A program made the translations under genes and the position numbers. Below the pieces are notes generated by a model. It worked only from the letters and a program-made list of their open reading frames with translations, was not told the origin of the DNA and made no database searches. Shown here one piece after another: positions 8,879-18,408 of a stretch of 64,000 nt of DNA. Source of the DNA: G965218495 sp965262785 (GTDB lineage: Bacteria > Bacteroidota > Rhodothermia > Rhodothermales > Bin80). The first letter of the stretch is position 1; every line of letters begins with the position of its first letter. The stretch lies in the NCBI GenBank assembly GCA_965262785.1, contig OZ253559.1, positions 4,030,001 to 4,094,000 of the forward strand. Reading direction: 5' to 3'.

Positions 8879-10261
8879 ATGAAATCCCCCAGACTCCTTG
8901 CCGTAGCCGCGCTAAACCTGCTATTTGTAGCAAGCACTTTGGCCCAAGCCCAAACTGCGGCCTTGGTGCAAGGACATGGCCCTGTCTCTGAGACTAGTAT
9001 CCTCGAGATCGATGTCCATGGTGCGGATGTTTACATCCTTTCTGGCAACGTTGACACAGTCTTGGTCAAAATAGAGCTAACGACGGACGACATGGCCGCG
9101 GGGCGCAAATACATAGATGAGCAGGACTTCGAGCTGGGCTTTGACGGAGAAGTCGTGTATATCAAGTCGCGATCGAGTGGCAATCGGTCCTGGAATACGT
9201 CGCCCGATCAATTCAAGATTGTAGTGCGGGCACACATTCCTACCCACTTTACCGTCAACGTCCGCAACGGCGATGGCGATGTCAGCCTCAACCAACTGGT
9301 AGGCGATCTGCAAATCAAGACAGTGGACGGAGATATCTCGGTCGGTTCCGTAAAAGGTGACGAGGTGGAGCTTCGCACCGCGGACGGTGACATATTTGTC
9401 GAATCAGTCGATGGGGAGTCAGTTTACATTCACACCGTGGACGGTGACGTTACTTTGGGCGATGTCAAAGCCGCAAGCACCGCCGCACGCGCATCGGATG
9501 GCGATATCGCTGTCAACTACCTCAGTGGCGAAACCGTCTATCTTTAGACTGTGGATGGTGATGTTGTGCTCGGTGATGTTGAGGCCACCAGCACCGTTGT
9601 GCGCACATCGGATGGGGGCATTGTAGTCGAATCAATTGATGGCGAAGTAGTTCATGGTCAGACCATGGACGGTGATGTTATGCTCGGCAATATCCATGCT
9701 GCCAGCACCATCGTACGCAACTTGGATGGCGGCATTGTAGCCGAGTCCATTGATAGCGAAATAGTCCATGTACAGACTTCGGACGGAAACTTGGCCATCG
9801 GCAGCATTCAGGCCGCCAACACCTTGGTACGAGCTTCTGATGGCTATATCGATATCGGGTCGCTGACCGGCGACGTGCAAGCCATTTCACTAAATGGAGA
9901 CATAGCCATTGACCGACTTCAAACGATAGGGAGCACGGTGCGCGCCTCTGACGGTTACATCAAAATTGGCCTTGTTACCGGCAACATTCAGGTCAACGGC
10001 AAAGATTCAGATGTCTCGTTGAACCTGTTTGGTCCCGGCGAGGTCTCCGTTGTTACATCGGACGGTGACATAGACATCACGCTGCTTGAGGAGCATGCTG
10101 CTGACTTTCAGTTGGCCGGCCAATACATAGACATCGAATCGGATCTGGACTTCACCGGTAAGTTCGGAAGCGGAACCGCTGACGGGTACATTAACGGCGG
10201 CGGCAAGCTCATCTATGTGCGGGCTTCCGGCGGTGAAGTCCGACTGCGCAGTATGCAGTGA
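8879..10261 (+). pseudogene. DUF4097-type beta-helix secreted protein, interrupted by an in-frame TAG
   Basis: Frame 8879-9547 ends in TAG (9545-9547). The same frame then continues without a break to 10261 with the same repeat, so 461 codons were originally one gene. A signal peptide (LLAVAALNLLFVASTLAQAQ) is followed by a DUF4097 head and then ~21-residue repeats with the pattern T-x-DGDI-x-V-x-SVDGE. The amber codon replaces the Gln/His expected before TVDGDV, compared with VYIHTVDGDV and VHGQTMDGDV nearby, so CAG to TAG is likely. Either it is a recent pseudogene or the amber is read through. The downstream part could only be made alone from weak internal starts. The likely Shine-Dalgarno (AGGGAG, 8862-8867) belongs to the end of IS110 copy 1. 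A paralogue follows at 10444. Confidence 0.75.
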
Positions 10262-10443
10262 TAGGCAGAGGCAACACGCGTCAGCCACTTCGCAAGCCAA
10301 GCAATACTTCGCGTCCCGGCAGATGTCAGGAAGGCTGTACTCAGTTGCAGCTGCCGAGCTCGTTTCAATTGCCCATTTGCGCACGCAACACGCTCACCGG
10401 GGCCGCGTAGTACAGACAAAGAATCACCCATTCCGCACACTCC

Positions 10444-11601
10444 ATGAATCCTTCCAGCTTCCTGTCCGCAGTTGCACTCAACCTGTTAGTCCTTGTGTGT
10501 GCATCGGCCCAAGTTCGATCTGAGGTCATGATAGACACATCCTTTGACGCTTCCGAGGCCGAGTCCCTTATAGTGAGCGTTTTGGACGCAGATGTCGCTG
10601 TCCTATCCGGCACGGAAGGCGACATTAGCGTCGTGGTGTCCATTTCCGGCAAGGATCTGGCCAAGGGCCGTGAGTATTTCGAGCAGCAGAATTTTGATGT
10701 GCGGATTGATGATAACGCTATTCGCATTTCCAGTGATCGTCAGGGACGCCAGTTCTGGAATAACTGGCGCAATACGCCTGACATTGATGTCCGCGTCCAG
10801 ATTCCTGAGTCCTTTACCGTCGGCGTCCGAACGAGTGATGGCAGTGTTTCTATCAACCGGCTCCAAGGTGACCTGCACATAAAGACACTTGACGGAGACA
10901 TCGCGGTAGGGTCCGTGGATGGCTATGAAGTAGAGCTTCGCACCTCGGATGGGGATATCGTAGTAGAATCAGTTGACGGCGAATCCGTACACGCAAAGAC
11001 TCTGGACGGTGGCATTGTGTTCGGCGATGTCCAAGCCACGCGAGTCGTCTTAAGCACCTCCGACGGGGACATCTCCCTTGAATCTGTGGCAGGTGCTTTG
11101 CAAGCCAATACCCTGGATGGAAGCATCGCTGTAGGCTCCGTAAACGGGCGCACAGTGGAGCTTCGCACGTCGGACGGGGACATCGCAGTGGAGTCAGCTG
11201 ACGGAGAATCCATACACGCGAAAACACTGGACGGTGACATCACGTTTGGCGATGTCCAAGGCGCGCGCATCTCATCCAGCACTTCCGACGGGGATATCTC
11301 CATGAATCAAGTTGAGGGCAGTGTTACCGTCTCCGCTCTTGACGGAGATATCACGCTTGCGCTTGTGAGCCCCGGAACTGTTGATGCCAGATCAACAAAT
11401 GGCAACGTAAACATCTTGTTGTCTGGAAAGCACGCAGCCAATCTGCAGTTGTCCGGGAACGCCATTGACATCGAATCCGGACTGGAATTTTCAGGACGCA
11501 TCCAGGAAAAGAGTGCTAACGGTCAAGTCAATGGTGGTGGTGACCTCATCCAGGCTAGATCTATCGACGGCACCGTCAGGCTTCGGGCTTTGCGGCGATA
11601 G
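10444..11601 (+). CDS. DUF4097-type beta-helix secreted protein
   Basis: A 385-residue intact paralogue of the interrupted gene just upstream. Residues 1-25 are a signal peptide (LSAVALNLLVLVCASAQ). A head region contains REYFEQQNFDVRIDD and NNWRNTPDIDVRVQIPESF. From about residue 120 there are about nine short repeats such as LRTSDGDIVVESVDGESVHA and KTLDGGIVFGDVQAT, which in this family form a right-handed beta-helix. The final ~60 residues carry the GKHAANLQLSGNAIDIESG capping segment. Proteins of this family are periplasmic or surface-exposed; the molecular function is not established. The 180 bp between the two paralogues show no other gene, so they may be expressed together or the second from its own promoter. 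Confidence 0.8.
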   Translation: MNPSSFLSAVALNLLVLVCASAQVRSEVMIDTSFDASEAESLIVSVLDADVAVLSGTEGDISVVVSISGKDLAKGREYFEQQNFDVRIDDNAIRISSDRQGRQFWNNWRNTPDIDVRVQIPESFTVGVRTSDGSVSINRLQGDLHIKTLDGDIAVGSVDGYEVELRTSDGDIVVESVDGESVHAKTLDGGIVFGDVQATRVVLSTSDGDISLESVAGALQANTLDGSIAVGSVNGRTVELRTSDGDIAVESADGESIHAKTLDGDITFGDVQGARISSSTSDGDISMNQVEGSVTVSALDGDITLALVSPGTVDARSTNGNVNILLSGKHAANLQLSGNAIDIESGLEFSGRIQEKSANGQVNGGGDLIQARSIDGTVRLRALRR

Positions 11602-11828
11602 CGGCCCACCAGAGTTCTCTGGCAGCTGGACTTTCAGTAACTCATTCCACGGGTACTTTTGACCCTGCTTGCAGCCCTCGTCTGTCGAGAGCGCTCCCTT
11701 TCATGTAATTTGACCAAGCGTTACCTTGCTCGCTGGTCGATGTCTTGCTTTGGTGAGGTTTCGCGATCGCGTCAACGGGCCATAAGGCGGTAGTACTTTT
11801 TCTTTTCATGGACTAGACTGCTTGCGTT

Positions 11829-12212
11829 TTGCAGCAATTCAGGGACGGCACCGTTCTTCTCCAGGCACCAAAAAGGAGCAGTGATTCGGGCATCGAGATC
11901 CAGGTAGCTACGAAGGAACACTTTGTCCTTGCCGAGGAGGTCTGCGAGCTTATCTGGCGCGCGGCACTGGCGTCTCCAAGCGAAAGCCCGTGTATATCCG
12001 TAGCAAGATGGCAGAAGGCAAGGCGGTCATCGCCCTGGGGTCAAAATCTGATGTAGCTGGCTTCTCCTACATTGAAACTTGGGATCGCGGCAAATACGTG
12101 GCAAACTCGGGGCTGATAGTTTCGCCTCGATGGCGTGGTATGGGGTTGGCGCGCCTTATCACGCGACGTGCGTCTGAGCTTTCTCGTGAGCGGTACCCTA
12201 GTGCCAAATTGT
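11829..12212 (+). pseudogene. GNAT N-acetyltransferase remnant (type found with arginine biosynthesis genes)
   Basis: Two overlapping frames together give one GNAT protein. The first encodes IQVATKEHFVLAEEVCELI; after a frame change, SKRKPVYIRSKMAEGKAVIA, SDVAGFSYIETWDRGKYV and SGLIVSPRWRGMGLARLI follow. This last stretch contains the acetyl-CoA binding motif A (RWRGMG). The order matches the acetyltransferase commonly encoded beside argG in Bacteroidota. It is broken twice: by a frameshift/deletion near 11955-11965, and by the ISL3 element at 12213, which removes the C-terminal third. The missing 3' part is not on the other side of the IS, so DNA was also lost or rearranged. Confidence 0.75.
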
Positions 12213-13617
12213 GGCTCTTCCCCTGATTAGATGGGTGCAGTGTTGTATTCAACGGGAAACGAAATGAGTTTATGCGGATTCATACCCGCTTCTTGTCTGT
12301 TTCAAGGCCATCAACACGATGGCGCACACGTTCTCTAACCCCAGCAGCGATATGTCACAACTAAAGACTGATATCGGTTGCCTCTTGGGCATCCAGGCTC
12401 CCTGGAAGGTTTCCGAGGTGACGTTTGCGCATGAGGCGCAAGAAGTCCGGATTCATGTAGCTTGCGAGGAAGGCCATCAGCTGCCTTGTCCGGAGTGCGG
12501 CACGGCGTCTCCGGGCTACGACCACCGTCGTCGGCAATGGCGTCACTTGGATCTGTGTGCGTATCGCACCATGGTGGTTGCGCAACTTCCCCGCGTGGAG
12601 TGTCCAGAGCATGGAGTGCGCACCGTGTCGGTTCCGTGGGCGGAACCTATGTCACGGTTCACTGCGGAGTTTGAGGCGCTGGTGATTGATTGGCTGCAGG
12701 AGGCGAGCGTATCGGCGGTGTCCCGTCTGATGGGGGTGAGCTGGAATGCGATAGACGGGATCATGCAGCGCGCGGTGCAACGCGGCCTTGCGCGGAGGAA
12801 GGAACGGAATGTTGCCCATATTGGCGTGGATGAGACCTCTTTTCGCAAGCGCCATGCGTATGTCACCATTGTTTCGGATGCAAAGGCGGGTACGGTGCTG
12901 CATGTGGGCGAAGACCGTAGGAAAGAAACACTTACGCGTTGGTATGCTGGACTCACTGTGGAGCAGCTGGAGGGCATCGAGAGTGTCAGCATGGACATGT
13001 GGCCAGCCTACATCAACGCCACGCTGGAGCATGTGCCAGAGGCGCAGCGGAAGGTGGCCTTTGACAAGTTTCACGTAGTGAAGTGTCTGGGAGTTGCCGT
13101 GGACAAGGTTCGGCGACAGGAGCACCGGGCATTGATGAAGGAAGGCCTGGAGGACCTCAAGGGGACCAAGTATGATTGGTTGACTCACCGGGCCAACATG
13201 TCTGCTAAGCAGAAGGCGCGCTTCCAGCAGTTGCGTACCAGCACGTTGAAGACGGCCCGCGCGTGGGCTATCAAGGAAATGGCCCTGCAGCTGTGGCACT
13301 ATGTCCACCGCACATGGGCGCGCAAGGGTTGGGAGCGATGGTTGTCGTGGGCCATGCGGTGCCGGCTGGAACCGGTCAAAGCGGCCGCCAGAACCATCAA
13401 GAAACACCTGTGGGGTATCCTCAATGCGATCATCCTGAAGGTGAGCAATGGCCCTGCGGAAGGCATCAACAGCCGGATCAAAACCATCAAAGTGCGCAGT
13501 AGGGGCTTCCGCAACAAAAGGCGGTTTGCCAACGCCATTTACTTTCACCTCGGAGGCCTGGATCTATACCCGAAAGCGTCCGCAGGTGAGCTTACCCACT
13601 AAAAGAGGGGTAGAGCC
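12213..13617 (+). mobile_element. ISL3-family insertion sequence
   Basis: The left terminus GGCTCTTCCCCTGATTAG and the reverse complement of the right terminus, GGCTCTACCCCTCTTTTAG, form an imperfect inverted repeat. They enclose one transposase gene (1.4 kb in total), as in ISL3. The 8 bp on either side do not match, so no target duplication remains. The left end interrupts the GNAT remnant. Confidence 0.85.
12319..13602 (+). CDS. ISL3 transposase
   Basis: 427 residues. An N-terminal zinc-binding region has CPECG and, after a helix, CPEH (about residues 52-95). An HTH segment EASVSAVSRLMGVSWNAID follows. The DDE domain starts with HIGVDETSFRKRHAYVT (first Asp), then VSMDMWPAYINA (second Asp) and DKFHVVK. 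It closes with SNGPAEGINSRIKTIKVRSRGFRN, which holds the catalytic Glu. All features are in the ISL3 family order and no frameshift is seen, so the element could still be active. The annotated start is the first ATG; MSQLKTDIG (residue 12) is an alternative. Confidence 0.92.
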   Translation: MAHTFSNPSSDMSQLKTDIGCLLGIQAPWKVSEVTFAHEAQEVRIHVACEEGHQLPCPECGTASPGYDHRRRQWRHLDLCAYRTMVVAQLPRVECPEHGVRTVSVPWAEPMSRFTAEFEALVIDWLQEASVSAVSRLMGVSWNAIDGIMQRAVQRGLARRKERNVAHIGVDETSFRKRHAYVTIVSDAKAGTVLHVGEDRRKETLTRWYAGLTVEQLEGIESVSMDMWPAYINATLEHVPEAQRKVAFDKFHVVKCLGVAVDKVRRQEHRALMKEGLEDLKGTKYDWLTHRANMSAKQKARFQQLRTSTLKTARAWAIKEMALQLWHYVHRTWARKGWERWLSWAMRCRLEPVKAAARTIKKHLWGILNAIILKVSNGPAEGINSRIKTIKVRSRGFRNKRRFANAIYFHLGGLDLYPKASAGELTH

Positions 13618-13627
13618 TACTAATTAT

Positions 13628-14191
13628 CAGCGGAAAGACAACCCCGGATATCTGGTCGCTCACGGGCCGCGCGCTGGTAGCGCTCCACGGCGGCGGGCCG
13701 CCTCCCTGTTGTAGCAGTCCTTACAGCGGGAGTGCAGTCCATTGAACCGGGTCCGGTCCTTGTAGAAATCGGTGTGCGGCAGGCGATCAAGGCATAGGGA
13801 GCATGTGTACGTGCCAGGGCGCACAGGTTTATTCCGCCTGCGCCCTGCCCTGTAGCGGCGTCTGGATGTGTTGGACGGCGCGAACGGCAAGGTGCGTGCC
13901 CCTGGAGCCAGGCGCGTCAGGCGATTGAGCGGGTCGGCCTCTGTATGGATGAAGGCCAGCTCGTGGGCGTAGGCCTTCCCTGCAGGTACGTCCGCGGCCA
14001 GGATAGTAAGCTCGTAGGGCTGGCCAGCACTGAGCCGCCTGTAAAGCTCCATGTTGACGGCGGCGTGCAGCTGGCCGTGCTGACGGATGCGCACGGCGAC
14101 CTCCTTAGAGATAACGCCCACGTAGGCGCGCCCATCTGCAAAGCCGATGCGGTAGATGGTGCGTGAGACCTCAGTGGTGTCCATGTCTGGC
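13628..14191 (-). mobile_element. 564-bp GIY-YIG unit, copy 1
   Basis: This block is nearly identical to 47062-47625, with exactly the same length, and the two copies diverge abruptly at both edges. It contains only the GIY-YIG gene. Copy 2 sits inside an integrase remnant. No inverted repeats were found at the edges. The block therefore behaves like a minimal mobile unit. Confidence 0.75.
13660..14184 (-). CDS. GIY-YIG-like endonuclease with C-terminal zinc finger
   Basis: 174 residues. The start TIYRIGFADGRAYVGVI fits a GIY-YIG nuclease core (IYRI...YVGV replaces GIY...YIG), followed by RIRQHGQ with the conserved Arg/His. A Glu typical of the active site lies in AYAHELAFIHTEADPLNR. A basic linker (RRRYRAGRRRNKP) leads to a four-Cys zinc finger, CSLC...CKDC, of the DNA-binding type often attached to homing nucleases. 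Residues 160-174 are again basic. The gene lies divergently 122 bp from a tyrosine recombinase. Homing or mobility function is inferred from the duplicated unit; activity has not been shown. Confidence 0.7.
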   Translation of the reverse strand: MDTTEVSRTIYRIGFADGRAYVGVISKEVAVRIRQHGQLHAAVNMELYRRLSAGQPYELTILAADVPAGKAYAHELAFIHTEADPLNRLTRLAPGARTLPFAPSNTSRRRYRAGRRRNKPVRPGTYTCSLCLDRLPHTDFYKDRTRFNGLHSRCKDCYNREAARRRGALPARGP

Positions 14192-14268
14192 GACCTTTTC
14201 CTGATTACCTGGGGACACTGAAGCCGTCGGGGCGGACTTCAGCGCCCGTGGGCCGTGTTCCCACGGAT
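14192..14268 (+). repeat. P repeat, copy 1 (upstream of tyrosine recombinase A)
   Basis: Matches 62454-62537: GACCTTTTCCTGAT, then GGGGAC-CTGAAGCCGTCGGGG and CCCGTGGG. Two hairpins can be drawn: CTGAAG with CTTCAG, and CCGTGGG with CCCACGG. Both remain pairable in the other copy despite base changes (CTGAAG/CTTTAG; CGTGGG/CCCGCG). This may be a structured leader or part of an attachment site. Confidence 0.6.
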
Positions 14269-14305
14269 TAAGGCGCACAATTGTACTTATCGAAAGTTAA
14301 CCGCC

Positions 14306-15250
14306 ATGGCGACACTACCCGCTGCCCGTACGCTGCCCGAGGTGCTGGGCGGCCCTCAGGCAGCGCTCATCAGCGCCTCGCTCTCGGCCAACACCCGGCG
14401 GGCCTACCGCCACGCGTGGGATGCCTGGCTGGCGTGGCTGGGCCAAAAGCAGGCCTCGGACGTTGCCGCGAGCGCGTACCTCGCCGCGATGCATGACGCC
14501 GGCAAGGCGCCGGCCACCTGCGCTCTGCACGCCGCGGCCCTGCGCTTCGCCCACCGCGTGGGCGTGCAGGGCGCGCCCGTACCCGGGCCGCTCATGGAAC
14601 GGACGCTGGCGGGTATCCGCAGGGAGGGGCGCACGCGCGGGCGGGGGCAGGTCGAGGGCATCACGTGGAGTCAGGCCGACGCCACCGCGCAGGTGGCGGC
14701 GCAGGCCGGTCTCTCCGGACTCCGTGACGCGGCCCTGGTGGCCACCATGTCGGACGCACTGCTGAGGGCCTCTGAAGCCAGCGCGCTCACCGTGGCCGAT
14801 ATTCAGCGCCGGGCGGACGGCTCCGGGCTGCTCGTCCTCGCGCACTCGAAGACGGATCAGGAAGGGCGGGGCAGCACGCTCTATCTCGGGCCGCCCACCA
14901 TGCAGCGCATCGCGGCCTACCGGCAGGCTGCAGGGGTGTCGGAAGGGGCGCTTTTTAGGCGCATGCGGCGCGGGGGCACGATCACACCGTCCCCGCTCTC
15001 ACCCACCAGTATCCGGACCATCGTCCGCGGCCGCGCGGCCGGCGCCGGACTCCAGGGCCGGCACAGCGCCCACAGCCTCCGGGTGGGGAGCGCCCAGTCG
15101 CTCATAGAGCGCGGAGCCACGCTGCCGGAGGCCCAGCTGGCCGGGCGCTGGCAATCCCCATCCATGGTGGCGCACTACGCCGCCGGGCAGCTGGCAGGAC
15201 GCGGCGCGGTGGCCAGGCTCAGATACGCTGCACAAGCAGGCGATCCGTAA
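14306..15250 (+). CDS. tyrosine recombinase A (phage-integrase family)
   Basis: About 314 residues from ATG 14306. An upstream in-frame start at 14255 would add 17 residues, but MATLPA matches the start of recombinase C. The N-terminal SAM-like core-binding domain has SANTRRAYRHAWDAWLAWLG. Catalytic residues of the family are visible: Arg in LLRASEASALTV, HSLR (His-x-x-Arg) in RHSAHSLRVGSAQSL, and GRWQSPSMVAHYAA with the Trp/His position and the tyrosine nucleophile. It resembles recombinases B (32246-33202) and C (48035-49009), which end in the same RAGKGAVARY/QLAGRGAVA type of tail. It has no IntI-specific insert that I can recognise. Probable role: integration or rearrangement of this island. 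Confidence 0.9.
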   Translation: MATLPAARTLPEVLGGPQAALISASLSANTRRAYRHAWDAWLAWLGQKQASDVAASAYLAAMHDAGKAPATCALHAAALRFAHRVGVQGAPVPGPLMERTLAGIRREGRTRGRGQVEGITWSQADATAQVAAQAGLSGLRDAALVATMSDALLRASEASALTVADIQRRADGSGLLVLAHSKTDQEGRGSTLYLGPPTMQRIAAYRQAAGVSEGALFRRMRRGGTITPSPLSPTSIRTIVRGRAAGAGLQGRHSAHSLRVGSAQSLIERGATLPEAQLAGRWQSPSMVAHYAAGQLAGRGAVARLRYAAQAGDP

Positions 15251-15529
15251 GCGTGCGGTCAACTACATCTTGCGTGGGCGGAGTGTGCAAGTGAAAATTG
15301 GAGAGTTGCTGTGGAGGTGGACCCTAGTCTCCACCACTCCTTTCCCATCATATGAATCCCTCACAGCCTGTTTTGGGGAGGTCTGAGGCGCCTGCAGACG
15401 CCCAGATCAATCCCTCCGGTGAGTCGCGGCGGCTTCTGATGAAGCTCTGCACGCACATACTGCAACAGTTGACCACCGACTGGCCCATCTCGGCAGAAGT
15501 CGCCGAAACCCAACTTGAAATTGTGCAAT
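15251..15529. other. no confident gene; probable boundary of the IS21 remnant
   Basis: Short open frames occur on both strands, including a 69-codon one from ATG 15352, but none resembles a known family. No istB gene, which should follow istA in a complete IS21 element, is found here. The IS21 is therefore truncated at this side. Confidence 0.4.
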
Positions 15530-16419
15530 CCCAGCATGAGTGTTTCCCTCTGGTGTGGTGATGGATTCGTCGTCGTAGTTGGCGCCACGGATGTTGGCGT
15601 GCTGGATAGAGGGGGCATCGTCCTGTGGCGTGGGGCGTTGGTCCAGGCTGTGCTTCAGGATGGAAGCGACGCTTGCGTACCTGTATGCCCCGAAGGCCAG
15701 CGCCCGCTGACACGCGCCTTCCAAGCGCTCCGGCCCGTGCTGTTGGCCTAGCCTTTCTATCCCCCTCAAGGACCGATAGCAGAGTACGGGATGTTGCAAG
15801 TCTTGCATCATGCACGTGATGAGCTTTTCGGTGGCAGGCCCTGCCGTGGCAATGCGCCAGCGCAGATCCCGCGTATCCAGGTATTGGCGGTGAGCCTCGG
15901 GCATGTGCGCTTCCAGGGTGGTGAAGCGCCCGGGTCGCGTGCTGCGCAGGTGCGAGGTAATGCGCTGCCCCTTCAAGAAGACTTCCACGGTGCGGTCGGT
16001 AACCCGTACGTCCACCTGCTTTCTGGCATGCACGAAGGGCACGCTGTAGCGATGACCAGTCACTTCGATGTGGTAGTCCCGGTGCACCTTGGCCTTGCGC
16101 CATGCGCCGAAGATGTACGGCGTCTCCGGCAGCGGTAGCATTGCAGGCCGGTCCCATTTTTCAAACCACAAGCGCCGGCTACCCTCCAGCTTCTGAAAAG
16201 GTTTGCTGTTGAGCTCGGTGAGCAGCGGACGTATGTGCCGGTTGAGCTCATGCAGGCCGCAAAAAGTCTGATGGCGCAGCGGCGCCAGGATGCCCTGCCG
16301 AGCCCATTGAACCCCTTTTTCCACTTTCGCCTTATCCCGAGCTTTTCAGGCGCGCGCAGGTACCACAATCACGCCGTAATGCGTGGCCAGATCGTGATAC
16401 GTTGGATTCAGGTCCGGAT
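15530..16419 (-). pseudogene. istA: IS21 istA, C-terminal fragment
   Basis: Reading the minus strand from the intron edge gives DPDLNPTYHDLATHYGVIVV, PARA, a TGA stop (16346-16348), then KARDKAKVEKGVQWARQGIL. The family has Arg at the stop position (PARVRKPRDKAKVE), so CGA changed to TGA. Later parts include KVHRDYHIEVTGHRYSVPF and HANIRGANY, the usual IstA C-terminus. After that the frame runs into unrelated sequence. This is the 3' third of the istA that begins at 21163 and is split by a group II intron and by IS110 copy 2. Confidence 0.85.
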
Positions 16420-18408
16420 GTGTGTCCAGTCAAGGCTGGCATGTTCAGCAGGAGTCAGTCCTGCCAGAGTAGAAATCAGAGCTCTGTAGCTTGGGTAGCA
16501 TGGAAGCGGGAAACCTAATTCATGAAGCCTACCGACACGGTCTCCGTAAGGGAGATCGCGAGTCATCGGGCCGTAACGAAAGTGAACGCATAGGTGGCCT
16601 CGAGAGTGTATCCCGAAGGCCGAGCCCTCATCCGTAGGGCGAAGGCAGCACGGGCGGTCGTAATCTGATTGGGACGACCGTACCGCTTCGGCGGGGTGGT
16701 AGCGACGGCACGATGACAAGGACATGCCGAGCAACTGGAGAAGCCCTCCTCGCCCCGGTGAGAAATTGCCGGAGGAAGGTAGGTGCTATAACCGGTGGCA
16801 CCGGGAAATGTACCGAAGGCGAGAGGGTGGCGGAGAGGTGCGTAGTAGCGATGAAACGGGGTAACGCCCGTGGAGCGAAGGCGCCTCACTGCTGGTATGT
16901 TTTCCGACAATAAAGGGAGGCACTGAAGACATGAAAGAGGCAACTATAAGCCTGCAGGACCTGAGGAGGAGAATATACCGCAAAGCCAAGGCAGTACCAG
17001 AGTGGCGTTTTTGGGGCATGTACGTGCATGTCTGCAAGCTGGAGACGCTGCAGGAGGCGTATCGTATGGCGAAACGCAACGACGGTGCCCCCGGCATCGA
17101 CGGCATGACGTTTGCAGCCATTGAGGCGACCGGCTTGCAGAGGTTTCTGGAGTGCATTCAGCGCGATCTGATCCTACGGTGCTACCGGCCCTCGCCATTG
17201 CGTAAGAAGCGGATCCCCAAGGGCGGCGGTAAATTCCGCACGCTGGGCATACCGACGATACGGGATCGCGTGGTGCAGGGGGCGCTGAAGCTGATTCTGG
17301 AGCCGATCTTTGAGGCTGACTTTCAGGAGGGATCCTATGGATATCGGCCAAAGCGTGCGCCGCATGCTGCTGTACACCGAGTAACTTCGGCGGTAGTCAA
17401 AGGAATGACCCGGGTCATTGATGTGGACTTGGCGTCGTATTTCGATACGATTCGTCATCACATCCTGCTCCGACAGGTCGCGCTCCGTGTTAAGGATCGT
17501 GACATTCTGTGGCTACTGAAGCGGATACTCAAGTCCGGTGGCAAGAAAGGTGTACCTCAAGGGGGCGTCATCTCGCCGCTTTTGAGCAACATCTACCTCA
17601 ATGGGGTGGATCGTATGCTGGAGCGCGCGAAGGCAGTCACCCGCGAGAAGGGGTATTTCCATATGGAGTACGCCCGTTTTGCCGATGACCTGGTGATCGT
17701 GGTGGACGGCTACCGCAAGTGGCGGTGGCTGGAGCGAGGCGTGTACAAGCGCCTGTTGGAAGAGTTGGCCAAGCTTGACGTTTCATTGAACGTGGAGAAG
17801 ACGCGGAGAGTGGACCTCACCCAACGGGAGAGCTTCACATTCCTGGGTTTCCGCATTCGTCGATACAAGACGAAGCGGGGTCGTTGGGGCGTATTGAGCG
17901 TACCTCGTATGAAGGCGCGTACAAAGCTCTTGCGGCGGCTCAAGGAGGAATTCCGACATCTTCGCTCGCAGCCGGTGGGACGGGTGATTGCTCGCATCAA
18001 CCCAATACTGCGGGGATGGGTGAACTATTTCCGCACGGGGCAATCGAGCCGTTGCTTCGGTTACGTACGTAACTGGGTCGAGCTTAAGATCCGGCGCCAT
18101 CTGATGCGTGCCCGCGGACGCAAGGGTTATGGGTGGAAGCGGTGGAGTAGGCGGATGTTCTACGAGCGACTGGGGTTGTATGATCAGTGGCAGATAGAGT
18201 ACTACCGGCCGAAAGCGCGCCCACGCCAACTGCGCATGAACTTTGCGGTGTAATCAGTAGGTAAGCCCGGTGCGGGAAAACCGCACGCCGTGGTTTGACG
18301 AGGCGGGGCTTGGAAACGTGATTCACGGGAGCCGGACTGAGGCCCGGAGCGAAAGCGACGGACAAGCCACCGGACCCTACGGGTTGGCGCGCCAGGCCCC
18401 GACCCTAC
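16420..18408 (+). mobile_element. group II intron 1 (antisense within istA)
   Basis: Removing 16420-18408 rejoins the istA frame as KAHRC-D-PDLNP, matching the IS21 family pattern KADRYEPELNP, so the ends are well supported. The intron begins GTGTG and ends CTAC, as group II introns do. Domain V is AAGCCCGGTGCGGGAAAACC plus its pairing half at 18263-18296. The stretch from domain V to the end is unusually long (~110 nt) and contains GACCCTAC twice (18373 and 18401). The intron lies opposite to istA, so splicing could not rescue that gene. Confidence 0.85.
16931..18253 (+). CDS. ltrA: group II intron-encoded reverse transcriptase/maturase
   Basis: 440 residues. The RT fingers/palm have GAPGIDGMTF, KGGGKFRTLGIPTIRDRVVQ, EGSYGYRPKRAPHAAV and the catalytic YARFADDLVIVV (Ala-Asp-Asp). 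PQGGVISPLLSNIYLNGVD is the usual RT4 block. The thumb/maturase X domain follows, with FTFLGFRIRRYKTKRG and NPILRGWVNYFRTGQSS. No HNH endonuclease domain follows, so this is the endonuclease-minus type. The frame is intact and sits in domain IV of the intron. It should promote splicing and retromobility of its host intron. Confidence 0.93.
   Translation: MKEATISLQDLRRRIYRKAKAVPEWRFWGMYVHVCKLETLQEAYRMAKRNDGAPGIDGMTFAAIEATGLQRFLECIQRDLILRCYRPSPLRKKRIPKGGGKFRTLGIPTIRDRVVQGALKLILEPIFEADFQEGSYGYRPKRAPHAAVHRVTSAVVKGMTRVIDVDLASYFDTIRHHILLRQVALRVKDRDILWLLKRILKSGGKKGVPQGGVISPLLSNIYLNGVDRMLERAKAVTREKGYFHMEYARFADDLVIVVDGYRKWRWLERGVYKRLLEELAKLDVSLNVEKTRRVDLTQRESFTFLGFRIRRYKTKRGRWGVLSVPRMKARTKLLRRLKEEFRHLRSQPVGRVIARINPILRGWVNYFRTGQSSRCFGYVRNWVELKIRRHLMRARGRKGYGWKRWSRRMFYERLGLYDQWQIEYYRPKARPRQLRMNFAV

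Noticed and set aside
15352..15561. 69-codon plus-strand frame between recombinase A and the istA remnant
   Set aside because: No homology recognised, and the opposite strand is equally open; not enough support.
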